This document shows, one piece after another, positions 8,858 to 18,228 of a stretch of 64,000 nucleotides of DNA; within the stretch, counting starts at the first letter, position 1, and each line of letters opens with the position of its first letter. Location: NCBI GenBank assembly GCA_965277105.1, contig OZ255710.1, positions 992,001 through 1,056,000 on the forward strand, in the 5' to 3' direction. Under the pieces are notes generated by a model that was given only the letters and a program-made list of their open reading frames with translations, made no database searches and was not told where the DNA came from. This stretch comes from CAXSBA01 sp965277105 (GTDB lineage Bacteria > Spirochaetota > UBA12135 > COTS27 > CAXSBA01). The translations under genes and the position numbers were made by a program.

Positions 8858-8863
8858 TATAAT
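8858..8863 (+). promoter_or_regulatory. -10 box of the beta-propeller gene
   Basis: TATAAT preceded by TGG at 8855-8857 lies about 40 bases upstream of ATG 8903. No clear -35 box is seen, so this may be an extended -10 type promoter. Confidence 0.5.
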
Positions 8864-8902
8864 ATTTTTCTAATCTTTATATAATCAAAGTAGTAAAAGC
8901 AT

Positions 8903-10282
8903 ATGATAAAAAAAAATAATGAATACACTTACTACTTTTTTATTTTGTTACTATTTTTACTTTTTATTTTTAATAATAGAGAAATAAAAGCCGTTACTAA
9001 TAGTTTTTCTACTAATGATAAACTTTTTAGTTCTTTAAGTTATGCATCTAAGGAAAATCCTATTTTTCCGTTAGCAGAAGATATTAAAAATAAAAATTAT
9101 CAAGAAGAAACTACCAATAACTTTTTAGCTATTAACATTAATTCTTCTAGCACTAATATTCTAGAGAATGTCGATAATATTGATGACGAAGATAACCCTA
9201 ATTATCAGTTAGAAGGAGCTGGAGCGATTACTACTACAAGAGTAGGAGAAAATACTTATCTTTTTGTTGCGGGATGGAATGACGAGGGGATAAGCGTTTT
9301 TCAAATAGCAAATAATGGGAAATTAAGCTACGTTGATAGCGTAGATGATAAAGATAATCCTAATTATCAATTAGATAAAATCCAAGACATTACTTCTGCT
9401 GAAATAAATGGGAATACTTATCTTTTTGCTGGAGGTTGGGGAGGAAATTCTATAAGCACATTTAAAGTAACTAATGATGGTAAATTAATCTATTTTTTTA
9501 ATAGTAAAAATAATAAGTCTTATATATTAAATGGAGTTAACTTCATTACTATTTATAAATATAATGGACAAAATTACCTTTTAGCCACTGGAGGACGAAA
9601 TGATGAACTTAGCATATTTAAGGTAGAAAATAATGGTAGTTTAACTCCTATTCAAAGTATTCCTCGTAATATTTATGATAATATGGAAGTCATTAATTCA
9701 GTTACTTCTATAGGGCGTTATTTAATCATTGGTTCTGAAATCGGATATGAAGGCCATGTTAGTGGATTTATCGAAAATAATGAAAAATTATATCTTGAAG
9801 ATAGCTTTATTTATAAGCCGAGCTATCAATTTAAAGGAAGTATCTACCTTAGGAGTAGTGCATTAAATGGCATCGCCCATCTTTTCATTGCTGGATTTTA
9901 TGAAGACAGTATAGATGTATTTAAAATAAAGATAAATAACAATAATTCTAGAGAATTTGGATTAGACTATATTGCTATCTTTAATGATTATGATAATCCT
10001 AATTATAAATTAAATGGGCCTAGGGATCTTACCACTACTATTATCAATAATAGTACTTATCTTTTTGTTGCAGGATATTATGATGATGGAATAAGTGTAT
10101 TTAAAATGACTAATAATGGTCAAGTGGTTCATATAGCTAGTGTAGATGATAAAGATAATCTTAACTATGAATTAGATGGGGTTCATTCACTTACTACTGC
10201 TACAATAAATGGGACAACCTATCTCTTCGCTGCGGGGTGGAGTGACAATGGCGTAAGTGTGTTTCGCTTAAATGTCAAGTAA
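8903..10282 (+). CDS. Secreted seven-bladed beta-propeller protein
   Basis: The 459-residue protein has an N-terminal hydrophobic signal segment (about residues 11-24) without a lipobox. From about residue 90 it consists of repeats of roughly 50-60 residues. The recurring pattern is 'DDKDNPNYQL', then 'TYLFVAGW', then a short Gly/Asp stretch and 'ISVFK..NNGKL'. I count about seven such units, some degenerate, which fits a closed beta-propeller of the YncE/lactonase type. No catalytic residues can be assigned. The repeated Asp/Asn clusters might bind calcium. It has its own promoter and ends 1 base from the convergent ruvA stop. Confidence 0.75.
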   Translation: MIKKNNEYTYYFFILLLFLLFIFNNREIKAVTNSFSTNDKLFSSLSYASKENPIFPLAEDIKNKNYQEETTNNFLAININSSSTNILENVDNIDDEDNPNYQLEGAGAITTTRVGENTYLFVAGWNDEGISVFQIANNGKLSYVDSVDDKDNPNYQLDKIQDITSAEINGNTYLFAGGWGGNSISTFKVTNDGKLIYFFNSKNNKSYILNGVNFITIYKYNGQNYLLATGGRNDELSIFKVENNGSLTPIQSIPRNIYDNMEVINSVTSIGRYLIIGSEIGYEGHVSGFIENNEKLYLEDSFIYKPSYQFKGSIYLRSSALNGIAHLFIAGFYEDSIDVFKIKINNNNSREFGLDYIAIFNDYDNPNYKLNGPRDLTTTIINNSTYLFVAGYYDDGISVFKMTNNGQVVHIASVDDKDNLNYELDGVHSLTTATINGTTYLFAAGWSDNGVSVFRLNVK

Positions 10283-10283
10283 T

Positions 10284-10892
10284 TTACCCTAAATCCAATA
10301 AACACTCTTTCAAAAAATCTTCTAAAGAAGAAATTTTTTCATTGCGCTTAGAAACATTAGCTATGCTTTTTTTTATTTCAAAATCTTTATAACCTAACCC
10401 CAACAACGCTTCTCGAGCCTGCTTCGTTATCCGAGAATCGTCTTCTACTGAACTAGCCAAATCGGTCAAGTCTTCAAAATTTTCCTGCAGGAGTTTTTCT
10501 GCCTTTTTAGAAAGCTCTAATAAAATTCGTTTAGCGGTTTTCTCTCCTAGCCCCTTAATGGTTTTTAAATACTCTAAATTTTTTTGCACAATATTTCCTA
10601 AAAGCTCATCAACTTTTTGGTCTCTTAAAATTTTCACCGCTAATTTAGGCCCAATCCCGCTAACCGAAATAAGCAACAAAAAGCAATCCCGCACCACTTT
10701 GGTAGCAAAACCAAAAAGAGCATTTTCTTGCTCACTTATCTGCTGGTATAAATAAACACAAATAGTTTTTTCTAAAAAATCTTTAAAATAATTGTTTTCA
10801 GCAGTGAAAATTTTATAACCAATGCTATTATTTTCCAACACTAAGTAATCTTCACCAACTTCTACTACTTGCCCTTTTAAATAATCAAACAT
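10284..10892 (-). CDS. ruvA: Holliday junction helicase subunit RuvA
   Basis: RuvA binds Holliday junctions and loads the RuvB motor. The 202-residue protein has the N-terminal OB-fold ('FDYLKGQVVEVGEDYLVLE'), then two helix-hairpin-helix motifs around 'VSGIGPKLAVKIL' (about residue 79) and 'IKGLGEKTAKRILLEL' (about residue 114). A C-terminal UBA-like domain ('ALLGLGYKDFEI') contacts RuvB. It starts 1 base after the ruvC stop. ruvB is not in the window. Confidence 0.95.
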   Translation of the reverse strand: MFDYLKGQVVEVGEDYLVLENNSIGYKIFTAENNYFKDFLEKTICVYLYQQISEQENALFGFATKVVRDCFLLLISVSGIGPKLAVKILRDQKVDELLGNIVQKNLEYLKTIKGLGEKTAKRILLELSKKAEKLLQENFEDLTDLASSVEDDSRITKQAREALLGLGYKDFEIKKSIANVSKRNEKISSLEDFLKECLLDLG

Positions 10893-10893
10893 A

Positions 10894-11358
10894 TTAATGA
10901 TGGCAGTACCAATGAGTTAAGGCAATCGCTAAAGCATCAGCAGCGTCGTCTTGCTTGATAATGGTTTTTAAGTTGAGGATTTTTTTAAGCATCCACTGCA
11001 CTTCTTTTTTATTAGCAGTACCTTTTAGAGCAATGGATTTTTTTATTTGAAGTGGAGAATACTCGCTAATCGGCAAATGGTTTTTTTTCATCACAAAAAG
11101 GATAGCCCCTCGAGCTTGAGCAACTTCTATGGCGGTTTTTTGATTGGTTTTAAAAAATAGTTTTTCAATAGCTGCCAAACGAGGCTTATGGGCTTGAATG
11201 AGATTATCCAAATTTTCCCCAATCTCTAACAGCCTAGCGAAATAATCTTTATCTTTACTAGTAGAAATAACTCCCACATCCACTACCTTAGGGGTATCCA
11301 ATCCTGTGATAAACGCATAACCCAAAGTAGCATAGCCTGGGTCTATCCCCAGGATCAC
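10894..11358 (-). CDS. ruvC: Holliday junction resolvase RuvC
   Basis: RuvC cleaves Holliday junctions symmetrically. The 154-residue protein shows its acidic active site: Asp in 'ILGIDPGYATLGYA', Glu in 'AIEKLFFKTN', and two aspartates in 'DDAADALAIALTH'. The ATG overlaps the yebC stop by 4 bases (ATGA), and ruvA follows 1 base after it, giving the common yebC-ruvC-ruvA order. The length is near the usual 160-170 residues. Confidence 0.95.
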   Translation of the reverse strand: MILGIDPGYATLGYAFITGLDTPKVVDVGVISTSKDKDYFARLLEIGENLDNLIQAHKPRLAAIEKLFFKTNQKTAIEVAQARGAILFVMKKNHLPISEYSPLQIKKSIALKGTANKKEVQWMLKKILNLKTIIKQDDAADALAIALTHWYCHH

Positions 11359-12080
11359 TTTTTCAACTTTTCATTAGAAAAAACATTCTGGACATCTTCC
11401 AAATCATCCAATAACCCGATAATTTTCTCGACTTTTTGATAGGTTTCGTTTTCAACTTCAATGCTATTTTTAGCTACCATAGTTATTTCTGCGTTAGCTA
11501 ATTCAAACTCTTTTTTAAATAAATCATTAATCACATAAAAATTTTCTACTTCGGTGACAATGGTGTAGCCCTCTTCTTCCACCCGGACATCCTCTACTCC
11601 ATTTTCTAACGCAAGATCCATAATCTGATCTTCTTCCGCTTTTTCTTTTTCTATTTGAATAATTCCTTTTTTTTCAAACAACCAAGCTACCGAACCATTT
11701 TCACCTAAACTACCCCCATGCTTAGAAAAGGTTGCTCTTACCTGGGAAACAGTTCGATTTCTATTATCAGTAAGGCATTCTACTAAAATAGCTACCCCGC
11801 TAGGCCCATACCCTTCATAGGTTATCTCTTGATAATCAACCGCATCTTTTCCTTCGCCACTTCCTTTTTTAATAGCATTGTCAATATTTTTCGACGGCAT
11901 ACTAGCCTGCTTGGCTTTATAGACGGCTGCTTTCAAACGATGATTACTCACTACATCACTTCCTCCCATTTTAGCAGCAACGGTAATTTCTTTCACTAGC
12001 TTACTAAAAAGTTTTCCTCGTTTGGCGTCTTGTGCTCCTTTACGATGTTTAATCGTAGACCATTTACTATGTCCTGACAT
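11355..12080 (-). CDS. yebC: YebC/PmpR family protein (TACO1-like)
   Basis: The 241-residue protein begins 'MSGHSKWSTIKHRKGAQD', the family hallmark, and contains 'SKHGGSLGENGSVAWLFEKKG'. YebC homologues act as transcription regulators in some bacteria, and more recent work on the family links them to ribosome rescue during difficult translation. Which role applies here cannot be read from the sequence. It overlaps ruvC by 4 bases and follows guaA by 42 bases on the minus strand. Confidence 0.95.
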   Translation of the reverse strand: MSGHSKWSTIKHRKGAQDAKRGKLFSKLVKEITVAAKMGGSDVVSNHRLKAAVYKAKQASMPSKNIDNAIKKGSGEGKDAVDYQEITYEGYGPSGVAILVECLTDNRNRTVSQVRATFSKHGGSLGENGSVAWLFEKKGIIQIEKEKAEEDQIMDLALENGVEDVRVEEEGYTIVTEVENFYVINDLFKKEFELANAEITMVAKNSIEVENETYQKVEKIIGLLDDLEDVQNVFSNEKLKK

Positions 12081-12122
12081 AATTTTCCTTCACTAATTTT
12101 TTTTTTATTTCTTCTAACTTTT

Positions 12123-13649
12123 TTATTCCCATTCTATGGTTGCTGGGGGTTTAGAGGTAATATCCAAAACCACTCGACAAATTGATTCTACTTCCCCAGT
12201 TATTCTACTAGCAATAAGGCTTAAGGATTCTTTACTAAGAATTTCAAAATCAGCAGTCATTCCATTTTTGCTAGAAACTAACCTTAAAGCAATAGTGTAA
12301 CCATAAATTCTTTTGTCGCCCACTACTCCCACAGATTTCAAAGGAAGTAAAACGGCAAAAACTTGCCATAGCTTTTTAAAACTAGCTAATTTCGCTACTT
12401 CCTCTTGTAGAATTTTATCGGCTTTTCTAAGCAGGTACAAGCGGTAAGGGGTTACTCGGCCAATAATTCGAATAGCTAAGCCAGGCCCGGGAAAAGGCTT
12501 CCGATGAATCATACTCCGGTCAAGTCTAAGGAGTTTGCCAATTTCTCTTACTTCGTCTTTAAATAAAAAAGCTAATGGCTCTAAAAGTCTCTGCTGCTTT
12601 TTTAATCGCAAAACCCCTTTCACTTGATTATGATGGGTTTTAATCGTCTCAGAAGGCCCTAAAACAGGGTTCGATTCTATAACGTCGGGGTATAAAGTTC
12701 CTTGGGCTAAAAAGTCAAAAGATTTTAAGGTTTTAGAAAAAATTTTTAGAAAAATTCTACCAATTATTCTTCTCTTTTTTTCGGGGTCTTTTACTAGTCG
12801 CAAATTGCGTAGGAAAATTTTTTGGGCATTGATTTTTTTCAAAGGTATGGCCAGCTTTTTAAAGTTTTCTACAATTTCTTCGGCTTCGTTTTCTCTTAAA
12901 AGCCCATTATCGACAAACACACACAGCAGTTGCTGGCCAATTGCTTGATGCAGTAATAAGGCTAGAACAGTAGAATCAACTCCCCCACTCACCGCTAACA
13001 AAACTTTTTTATTCGCTACTTCTTTTTTAATAGAAGCAGTTTTATCTTCAATAAAATTAGGCAGAGACCAAGTTTTTTTTAGTTTACTAATAGAAAACAA
13101 AAAGTTGGCAATAATTTTTTGCCCTTCTAAACTATGAGAAACTTCTGGATGGAATTGCAGCCCATAAATAGGTTTTTTTTCGTGTTTAATCGCTCCAATA
13201 AAGTTTTTGGTAGTGGCTAAAGTGATAAAGTTTTGGGGGAGGGTATTTAGCGAATCCCCATGACTCATCCAAACTTGGCTATTTTTTTTAATCCCTTTTA
13301 AAAGCAAGTTGCTTTTAATAACGTTTATTTTTTCTTTACCATATTCACTACGCTTAGCGGGGATAATCTCTCCACCAAAATAATCCACTAATAAATGTAA
13401 TCCATAGCAAATCCCTAATATAGGGACTTTCATGGTTAGTATTGTAGAATCAAACTTAGGCTTGCTTTTCAAGTAGACCGAGGCCGGGCCACCAGATAAA
13501 ATAATAGCACTGGGTTTTTCTTGGGCTAAGGCATCAAAAGAAATAGTAGGAGAAAAAATACTTGCATAGACTTTCTCTTGGCGAATTGCTTTAACAATCA
13601 GCTGAGTGTATTGGGAGCCAAAGTCTAAAATCGCTACTTTATCTTTCAT
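12123..13649 (-). CDS. guaA: GMP synthase (glutamine-hydrolysing)
   Basis: GuaA converts XMP to GMP with glutamine and ATP. The 508-residue protein has the class I amidotransferase domain first: nucleophile Cys in 'ILGICYGLHLL', and His and Glu in 'GLQFHPEVSHS'. The ATP pyrophosphatase domain follows with the PP-loop 'LAVSGGVDSTVLALLL' (about residues 217-232). The C-terminal dimerization domain ends 'DITSKPPATIEWE', the normal family end. No residue is missing. It is upstream of yebC on the same strand and 112 bases downstream of the GNAT gene. Confidence 0.97.
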   Translation of the reverse strand: MKDKVAILDFGSQYTQLIVKAIRQEKVYASIFSPTISFDALAQEKPSAIILSGGPASVYLKSKPKFDSTILTMKVPILGICYGLHLLVDYFGGEIIPAKRSEYGKEKINVIKSNLLLKGIKKNSQVWMSHGDSLNTLPQNFITLATTKNFIGAIKHEKKPIYGLQFHPEVSHSLEGQKIIANFLFSISKLKKTWSLPNFIEDKTASIKKEVANKKVLLAVSGGVDSTVLALLLHQAIGQQLLCVFVDNGLLRENEAEEIVENFKKLAIPLKKINAQKIFLRNLRLVKDPEKKRRIIGRIFLKIFSKTLKSFDFLAQGTLYPDVIESNPVLGPSETIKTHHNQVKGVLRLKKQQRLLEPLAFLFKDEVREIGKLLRLDRSMIHRKPFPGPGLAIRIIGRVTPYRLYLLRKADKILQEEVAKLASFKKLWQVFAVLLPLKSVGVVGDKRIYGYTIALRLVSSKNGMTADFEILSKESLSLIASRITGEVESICRVVLDITSKPPATIEWE

Positions 13650-13761
13650 ATAAAAAAATTTAGGTATGTAAAGTAAATAAATTATATACTAAAAAACGAG
13701 TTCTTTAGTAAGATTTTTAAACAGAGAATAGTTTTGAAAATTTATAAGGGAATTTATAATT

Positions 13762-14235
13762 TTAACAATTATAAATTAATTTAAAAACCGACATTCCTTT
13801 GAAGATAAAGTCATCATCTTCTTGAAATCCATTAACCATTAAAACCTTTTTAACGTTTTTCATTTGCGGATTGCCAATAAAAACAACTTTTTCATATTTT
13901 TTGGTTTTAACAAAATCCAAGGCTTGTACTAAAAGACTTTTCCCTAATCCTTTGCCTCGGTAATTAGGGTTAACAAAAAACCGCCTTAAAAGGGCCGTTT
14001 TCTCGTCATCTTTTTTTATAGCGATAGTGCCAATGATTTTATCGTTTTTTTCACAGACCCAAAAGGCTTCCCCACTACCACCATAAACCTTTTCCATGTC
14101 ATTCAAATCTTCTAAGTATTTTTCCGGGGGAATGTTTTTAAACTCAAATACGAAAATGGAAAGTATCAAAGAATAAACTTGATCTCGGTCAGAACTTTTA
14201 TATTCTCGGATATAATTAATTTCTTCGGCCGCCAT
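13762..14235 (-). CDS. GNAT family N-acetyltransferase
   Basis: The 157-residue protein has the GNAT fold. It starts with 'YIREYKSSDRDQVYSLI', has 'IIGTIAIKKDD' for the middle strands, and the acetyl-CoA binding motif 'LRRFFVNPNYRGKGLGKSLL' (about residues 84-103). The end pattern 'VMVNGFQEDDDF' is also typical. The substrate is unknown. It starts 11 bases after the DUF4340 gene and is probably the last gene of the ABC-system operon, though its role may be unrelated. Confidence 0.88.
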   Translation of the reverse strand: MAAEEINYIREYKSSDRDQVYSLILSIFVFEFKNIPPEKYLEDLNDMEKVYGGSGEAFWVCEKNDKIIGTIAIKKDDEKTALLRRFFVNPNYRGKGLGKSLLVQALDFVKTKKYEKVVFIGNPQMKNVKKVLMVNGFQEDDDFIFKGMSVFKLIYNC

Positions 14236-14246
14236 TTTTATTCTAC

Positions 14247-15182
14247 TTATTGTTTTTTTAATTCGTCAAAGCTACTGATGATTAATCGATTAATCTCTTC
14301 TTCTTTCAAAGAAAACACCTTATCATCGTTGTTGCTAAGGGCAAGAACGCTTTCCTTCTCTTCGTCATTAAAAAGAGTAAGCCTTAACTCTTGATTATCA
14401 TCCAAAATCAAGGAAAACTGATAGCTCATTTTACTTAAATCGCTTTTCTCTTTATCATCTAAAAATGCTTCTGCTTCTAAGGAAACCATGGTATTGATAA
14501 TATCATTAATTTTATTTAGATCATAAAGATTATTATTAAGATCTCGCCATTCTATTTCTGTTGTTTTTTCACTATTTTCTTTACCCTCTTCAGATAATGC
14601 TTTTTGGTTTTTCGTTAAAACAATTTCTTCATCATCCTTACTAAGGATAATCTTCACTACCTTATCTTCTTTTTCTTTAAAAATAGTAGTGTCGATAAAG
14701 CCTTTAAAGTCTCTAGTAAAGTCAAAACGATTACCCGAAACTTGATAAATACTTTCATCATCCTGCCAAATAAAATAAAAACTGCTCCTTTGATTCCCAT
14801 TACTGCCTATGGTAAAAAATCCAACTTTTTCATTATTTTTATAAAAATTAAACTGATAGCTATTTTCTTTATCAAGCCCATATTTGCTATAAACGTTAGC
14901 GCTACTGACTAACTCCCCAGTAATATCCTTTTCAACAAATGCTAGGATAGGATTAATTAGATTTGCTTTTGCTGGATGATCTACCTTGCCGGCTAATTGC
15001 CAACTATCGTTTTCAAAAAAAAGGATAGCTTCTTCTTGATTATGGACAATTTCAATTTTATCAACTTTCTCAGTGATTTTAGGGAATAATTTTTCTTTTG
15101 AGCTAGCCTCGCTATCTGGTAGCAGTAAAACGATGAAGAGGATAATCGTTATTCCTAAGATAACAATGTTTTTTTTTTTCAT
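14247..15182 (-). CDS. DUF4340 domain protein, partner of Gld-type ABC system
   Basis: The 311-residue protein has an N-terminal membrane anchor (about residues 5-21, 'IVILGITIILFIVLLLP') and a largely periplasmic, acidic remainder. The pattern 'DSWQLAGKVDHPAKANLI' followed by 'YGLDKENSYQFNFYKN' matches the DUF4340 family, which is usually encoded directly after GldG-like genes. It lies 9 bases after such a gene here. The family's function is not established; a role in envelope transport with the ABC transporter is inferred from position. Confidence 0.8.
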   Translation of the reverse strand: MKKKNIVILGITIILFIVLLLPDSEASSKEKLFPKITEKVDKIEIVHNQEEAILFFENDSWQLAGKVDHPAKANLINPILAFVEKDITGELVSSANVYSKYGLDKENSYQFNFYKNNEKVGFFTIGSNGNQRSSFYFIWQDDESIYQVSGNRFDFTRDFKGFIDTTIFKEKEDKVVKIILSKDDEEIVLTKNQKALSEEGKENSEKTTEIEWRDLNNNLYDLNKINDIINTMVSLEAEAFLDDKEKSDLSKMSYQFSLILDDNQELRLTLFNDEEKESVLALSNNDDKVFSLKEEEINRLIISSFDELKKQ

Positions 15183-15191
15183 CTAAAAAAA

Positions 15192-17495
15192 TTAACTTTT
15201 GTACAGAGTCATAATTTTATTTTTTCTGCTTTTCCTTAAAGAAAAAGCAAGAAGTCCTATAAGCGCCACCAAAACTGGGAGTCCTATCATATTAAAAAAT
15301 TTAAGGAAATCGCGATTGGTTATAGTCTTTTTAACCAAACCTGCTTTTTCATCAAATTGCTCTAGCGGATTAGAATTTTGCCCCTTGCCACGCATTACCC
15401 CCCAATCTTCTCGGTTGTTCATATAATCAATCAAATTCAATAAATACACCGCATTTACCCCAGCTCCTCCTGCTTCGTTAAAAATGTTATTTTTAATAAC
15501 TTGGCTACTCCCCACCACCATTATTTTAGCCAGTTTTCCCTGATCAACTTTTTGCAAAATATTTTCTTGTACCAAAGAGGTAGTAGTTAAACTAGAGGCT
15601 ATCTGTTGGTTATTTATCTCAGCGCTAGCATTTTCTTCATCACCCTCTTCGGCTACCGGCTTTGCGGGAACCTGTTTATCTTTAAAAAAGCTTTGAAACT
15701 CCCCTTCTAAAATATAGGCTAAGGTATAATCACTATAAGCATTTTCATCTACTGGGGGGACAATAGATTGGGGAATTAATGAAATATTATCTTTCATTAA
15801 CCAAGAATCTTCTGAAGAATAATAAAGTTCGTAACTTTTTATATTGTTATGCTTCTTAAAATTATCCTCTTGTAAAGCAAGCGAGGCATTCTGCAAAGAG
15901 ATAAACTCTTTAATATTTTGGAGAACTTTAAAATCGTTATTTACTTTGCGAACAATCGGAGCGAAATACACTTTGGTTTCTTGGATACCCCCATTAGGAG
16001 TTTGTTGACGAGCGACATAAGAGCCCTTATCTAGCACCACGCTTTTTTCAACATTAATCCCATAGTGAGTAAGTAATTCTCCTAATCGGTTAGGATTTTC
16101 TCGAAAAACTGGCGGAGCTTGGGGGTTAGGACTTTCTGAAATAAAAGCATCTTGAAAAAAAATAATCGACTTTCCCGCCATAAGGAACTGATCAACAAGG
16201 TATAAATCGTAATCGGAAAACTCTTCCGAGGTTCCAGCAATGATAAGGCTATTGTATTTTTCGCTAAGGCCTATTAAATCTATTGCATCCACACTATAAG
16301 TCCTACTTAGGGCATTATAAAAATTAGCGCCTTCTGCTTGCTGCCCCCCACCAAAAATATTTGCTCCCCCCAAAGGATTAGCCGGACTAATTAACCCAAC
16401 AGCTCCCTTACTTTGGAGGTAGGCAATTTTCTCATTCACGTCTAACAAGGATTCAATGCTACCGTTAATGGCTTCTGCTAGATTTTCACCTAAGTCAGTT
16501 AGTACGTAAGCCGTTACTTGCTGGATTCCTTCGGCAGTTAATTGCAAAGTGTTTTCAATATTAAGAAGCTCAATGACTTCGATTTTATCCCCCAACTCAA
16601 TCACCAAATTAGCATAACCAACACCAGCAGGAAAATTTCCTACATTGTTAATAGTAAAGGCATTCCAAGGATAGCTTCGTGCCTGCTCGGATTGCAGGAA
16701 TTGTCGATCTTGTTGATTGATATTTTCCTTGACTTGGAAATCTACTTTATTGAAATTATCTACTTTGATTTTGTCAATGGTCGGCTTAAGTGAGTCGCTT
16801 ACTTTTTCCAAATCCCTTATCCCAAAAAATTTACCAGCCACAACAAAATCTTCATTAAGATAAAGGGTAATCCCAATATTTTCCGGCAGGCCAATTAGCT
16901 TATCGTTTTTTCTCGTAAGTTTACTAATTAGTTCGGTTAACTGGTATTCCAAGGAGTTTTGGTTGCCTAGAAAAGGGATTCGCTCTAAGGCATTGCCATA
17001 TTCTAGCACCAACCCTAAGTACGCCTTTACAAGTTTCACTTCGTCTTTATCGAAAGATTGCACTTGTTGAGGAGCAATGCCATACTGACTGGCGAGCTCT
17101 AGGTTTTGTCGCATTTCACTAGACTCTTCTTCTTTTTTTTCGTCTATATCATAAAACGTATAAGTGAACTGCTCACCTCCAACGTCGTTATATTCGGCTA
17201 AAATATCGCGAAGGTTAATTTCCACTTCGTTTAAAGGCGCCGGCAGATTTTCGGAAATAAACACTTTGATTCTAATGGGATCATTTAAATTTTCCACTAA
17301 ATTTTTACTAGCTTCCGACAAGGTGAACGCATTCGCTCTCGTAAGGTCTAAACGCAGAGGATAACGATATAATAGAAAAAAAAAACCTATAACCAAAAGC
17401 AGGTAAATGAGTGTATTAAATCGATTAATATTTTTTTTCTTAGCTAAAAGGTTTAATGGGTTTGGTTTTAATTTTGGGTTTTGTTTTTTTTCCAT
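15192..17495 (-). CDS. GldG-like ABC transporter auxiliary protein
   Basis: The 767-residue protein has one membrane segment near the N-terminus (about residues 31-46) and one near the C-terminus (about 735-757), with a large extracytoplasmic part between. 'LTRANAFTLSEASKNLVENL' and 'DPIRIKVFISENLP' are the family opening, and the middle resembles the ABC-type auxiliary domain found with GldG. An Ala/Glu-rich insert lies near residue 620. It follows the permease by 10 bases. In Bacteroidetes GldG works with GldA and GldF in gliding, but homologous triplets occur in many non-gliding bacteria, so motility is not implied. Confidence 0.88.
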   Translation of the reverse strand: MEKKQNPKLKPNPLNLLAKKKNINRFNTLIYLLLVIGFFFLLYRYPLRLDLTRANAFTLSEASKNLVENLNDPIRIKVFISENLPAPLNEVEINLRDILAEYNDVGGEQFTYTFYDIDEKKEEESSEMRQNLELASQYGIAPQQVQSFDKDEVKLVKAYLGLVLEYGNALERIPFLGNQNSLEYQLTELISKLTRKNDKLIGLPENIGITLYLNEDFVVAGKFFGIRDLEKVSDSLKPTIDKIKVDNFNKVDFQVKENINQQDRQFLQSEQARSYPWNAFTINNVGNFPAGVGYANLVIELGDKIEVIELLNIENTLQLTAEGIQQVTAYVLTDLGENLAEAINGSIESLLDVNEKIAYLQSKGAVGLISPANPLGGANIFGGGQQAEGANFYNALSRTYSVDAIDLIGLSEKYNSLIIAGTSEEFSDYDLYLVDQFLMAGKSIIFFQDAFISESPNPQAPPVFRENPNRLGELLTHYGINVEKSVVLDKGSYVARQQTPNGGIQETKVYFAPIVRKVNNDFKVLQNIKEFISLQNASLALQEDNFKKHNNIKSYELYYSSEDSWLMKDNISLIPQSIVPPVDENAYSDYTLAYILEGEFQSFFKDKQVPAKPVAEEGDEENASAEINNQQIASSLTTTSLVQENILQKVDQGKLAKIMVVGSSQVIKNNIFNEAGGAGVNAVYLLNLIDYMNNREDWGVMRGKGQNSNPLEQFDEKAGLVKKTITNRDFLKFFNMIGLPVLVALIGLLAFSLRKSRKNKIMTLYKS

Positions 17496-17505
17496 TTTTT
17501 ATTCC

Positions 17506-18228
17506 TTAATTTTCTTTATTTAATTGTCTCCTAAGATTTTCATAAGTTAGACGAAGAAAAACCAAAATAAGCAAAAGAAAAAAACCAATGTCCCTTAAGT
17601 CTAAAACCCCTTTGGCAATATTTTGGAAATGCTTATCCGAAGAGAAAAAGGCAACTAACTTAAACAAGCCTTGGGGAAGGAAGTTAAAAAATTTATCGAT
17701 TAAGAAAAAAATTAGGCATAAAAACAAAGCAATGAGAAAAGCGACAATTTGATTTTTAGTTAAAGAAGAACAAAAAAGCCCTATACTGGCATAAGCACTA
17801 GCTAAAAAAAAACCACCAATAAAACCACTAATCACCGGACCCCAATCAAGGTTGCCAACTAATTCAACAGAAAACGCATAGGGGAAAATAAAAAAAAGCA
17901 TAGAAAGAATAAACCAACTAACCCCCAGAAATTTCCCTAAAACAATTTCTTCTAACTTGAGCGGCAAAGTAATAAGTATTTCATAAGAGCCCGTGCTTTT
18001 TTCTTCCGCAAAAACTTTCATAGTGATAGCGGGTATGATAAAAGTTAAAATCCAAGGAAGCATATTAAAGTAGGTGCGAAGTTCTGCTTGATTTTGTAGA
18101 AAAAAAGTAGTCCAGAAAAAAACCCCACTAACAATAAGAAAAAAAATTAGTACAATGTAAGCAATTGGCGAGTAGAAATACTGTTGGATTTCTTTTCTTG
18201 CTATTTCTCTAATAATAGGCCATCTCAT
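17506..18228 (-). CDS. ABC-2 type permease (GldF-like)
   Basis: The 240-residue protein has about six membrane segments and the ABC-2 permease pattern: 'IAYIVLIFFLIVSGVFFWT', the conserved 'FAEEKSTGSYEILITLPL' loop, then 'LGKFLGVSWFIL'. It starts in a 4-base overlap with the ATPase gene and is followed by the GldG-like gene, so it forms the membrane part of this transporter. The substrate is unknown. Confidence 0.92.
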   Translation of the reverse strand: MRWPIIREIARKEIQQYFYSPIAYIVLIFFLIVSGVFFWTTFFLQNQAELRTYFNMLPWILTFIIPAITMKVFAEEKSTGSYEILITLPLKLEEIVLGKFLGVSWFILSMLFFIFPYAFSVELVGNLDWGPVISGFIGGFFLASAYASIGLFCSSLTKNQIVAFLIALFLCLIFFLIDKFFNFLPQGLFKLVAFFSSDKHFQNIAKGVLDLRDIGFFLLLILVFLRLTYENLRRQLNKEN

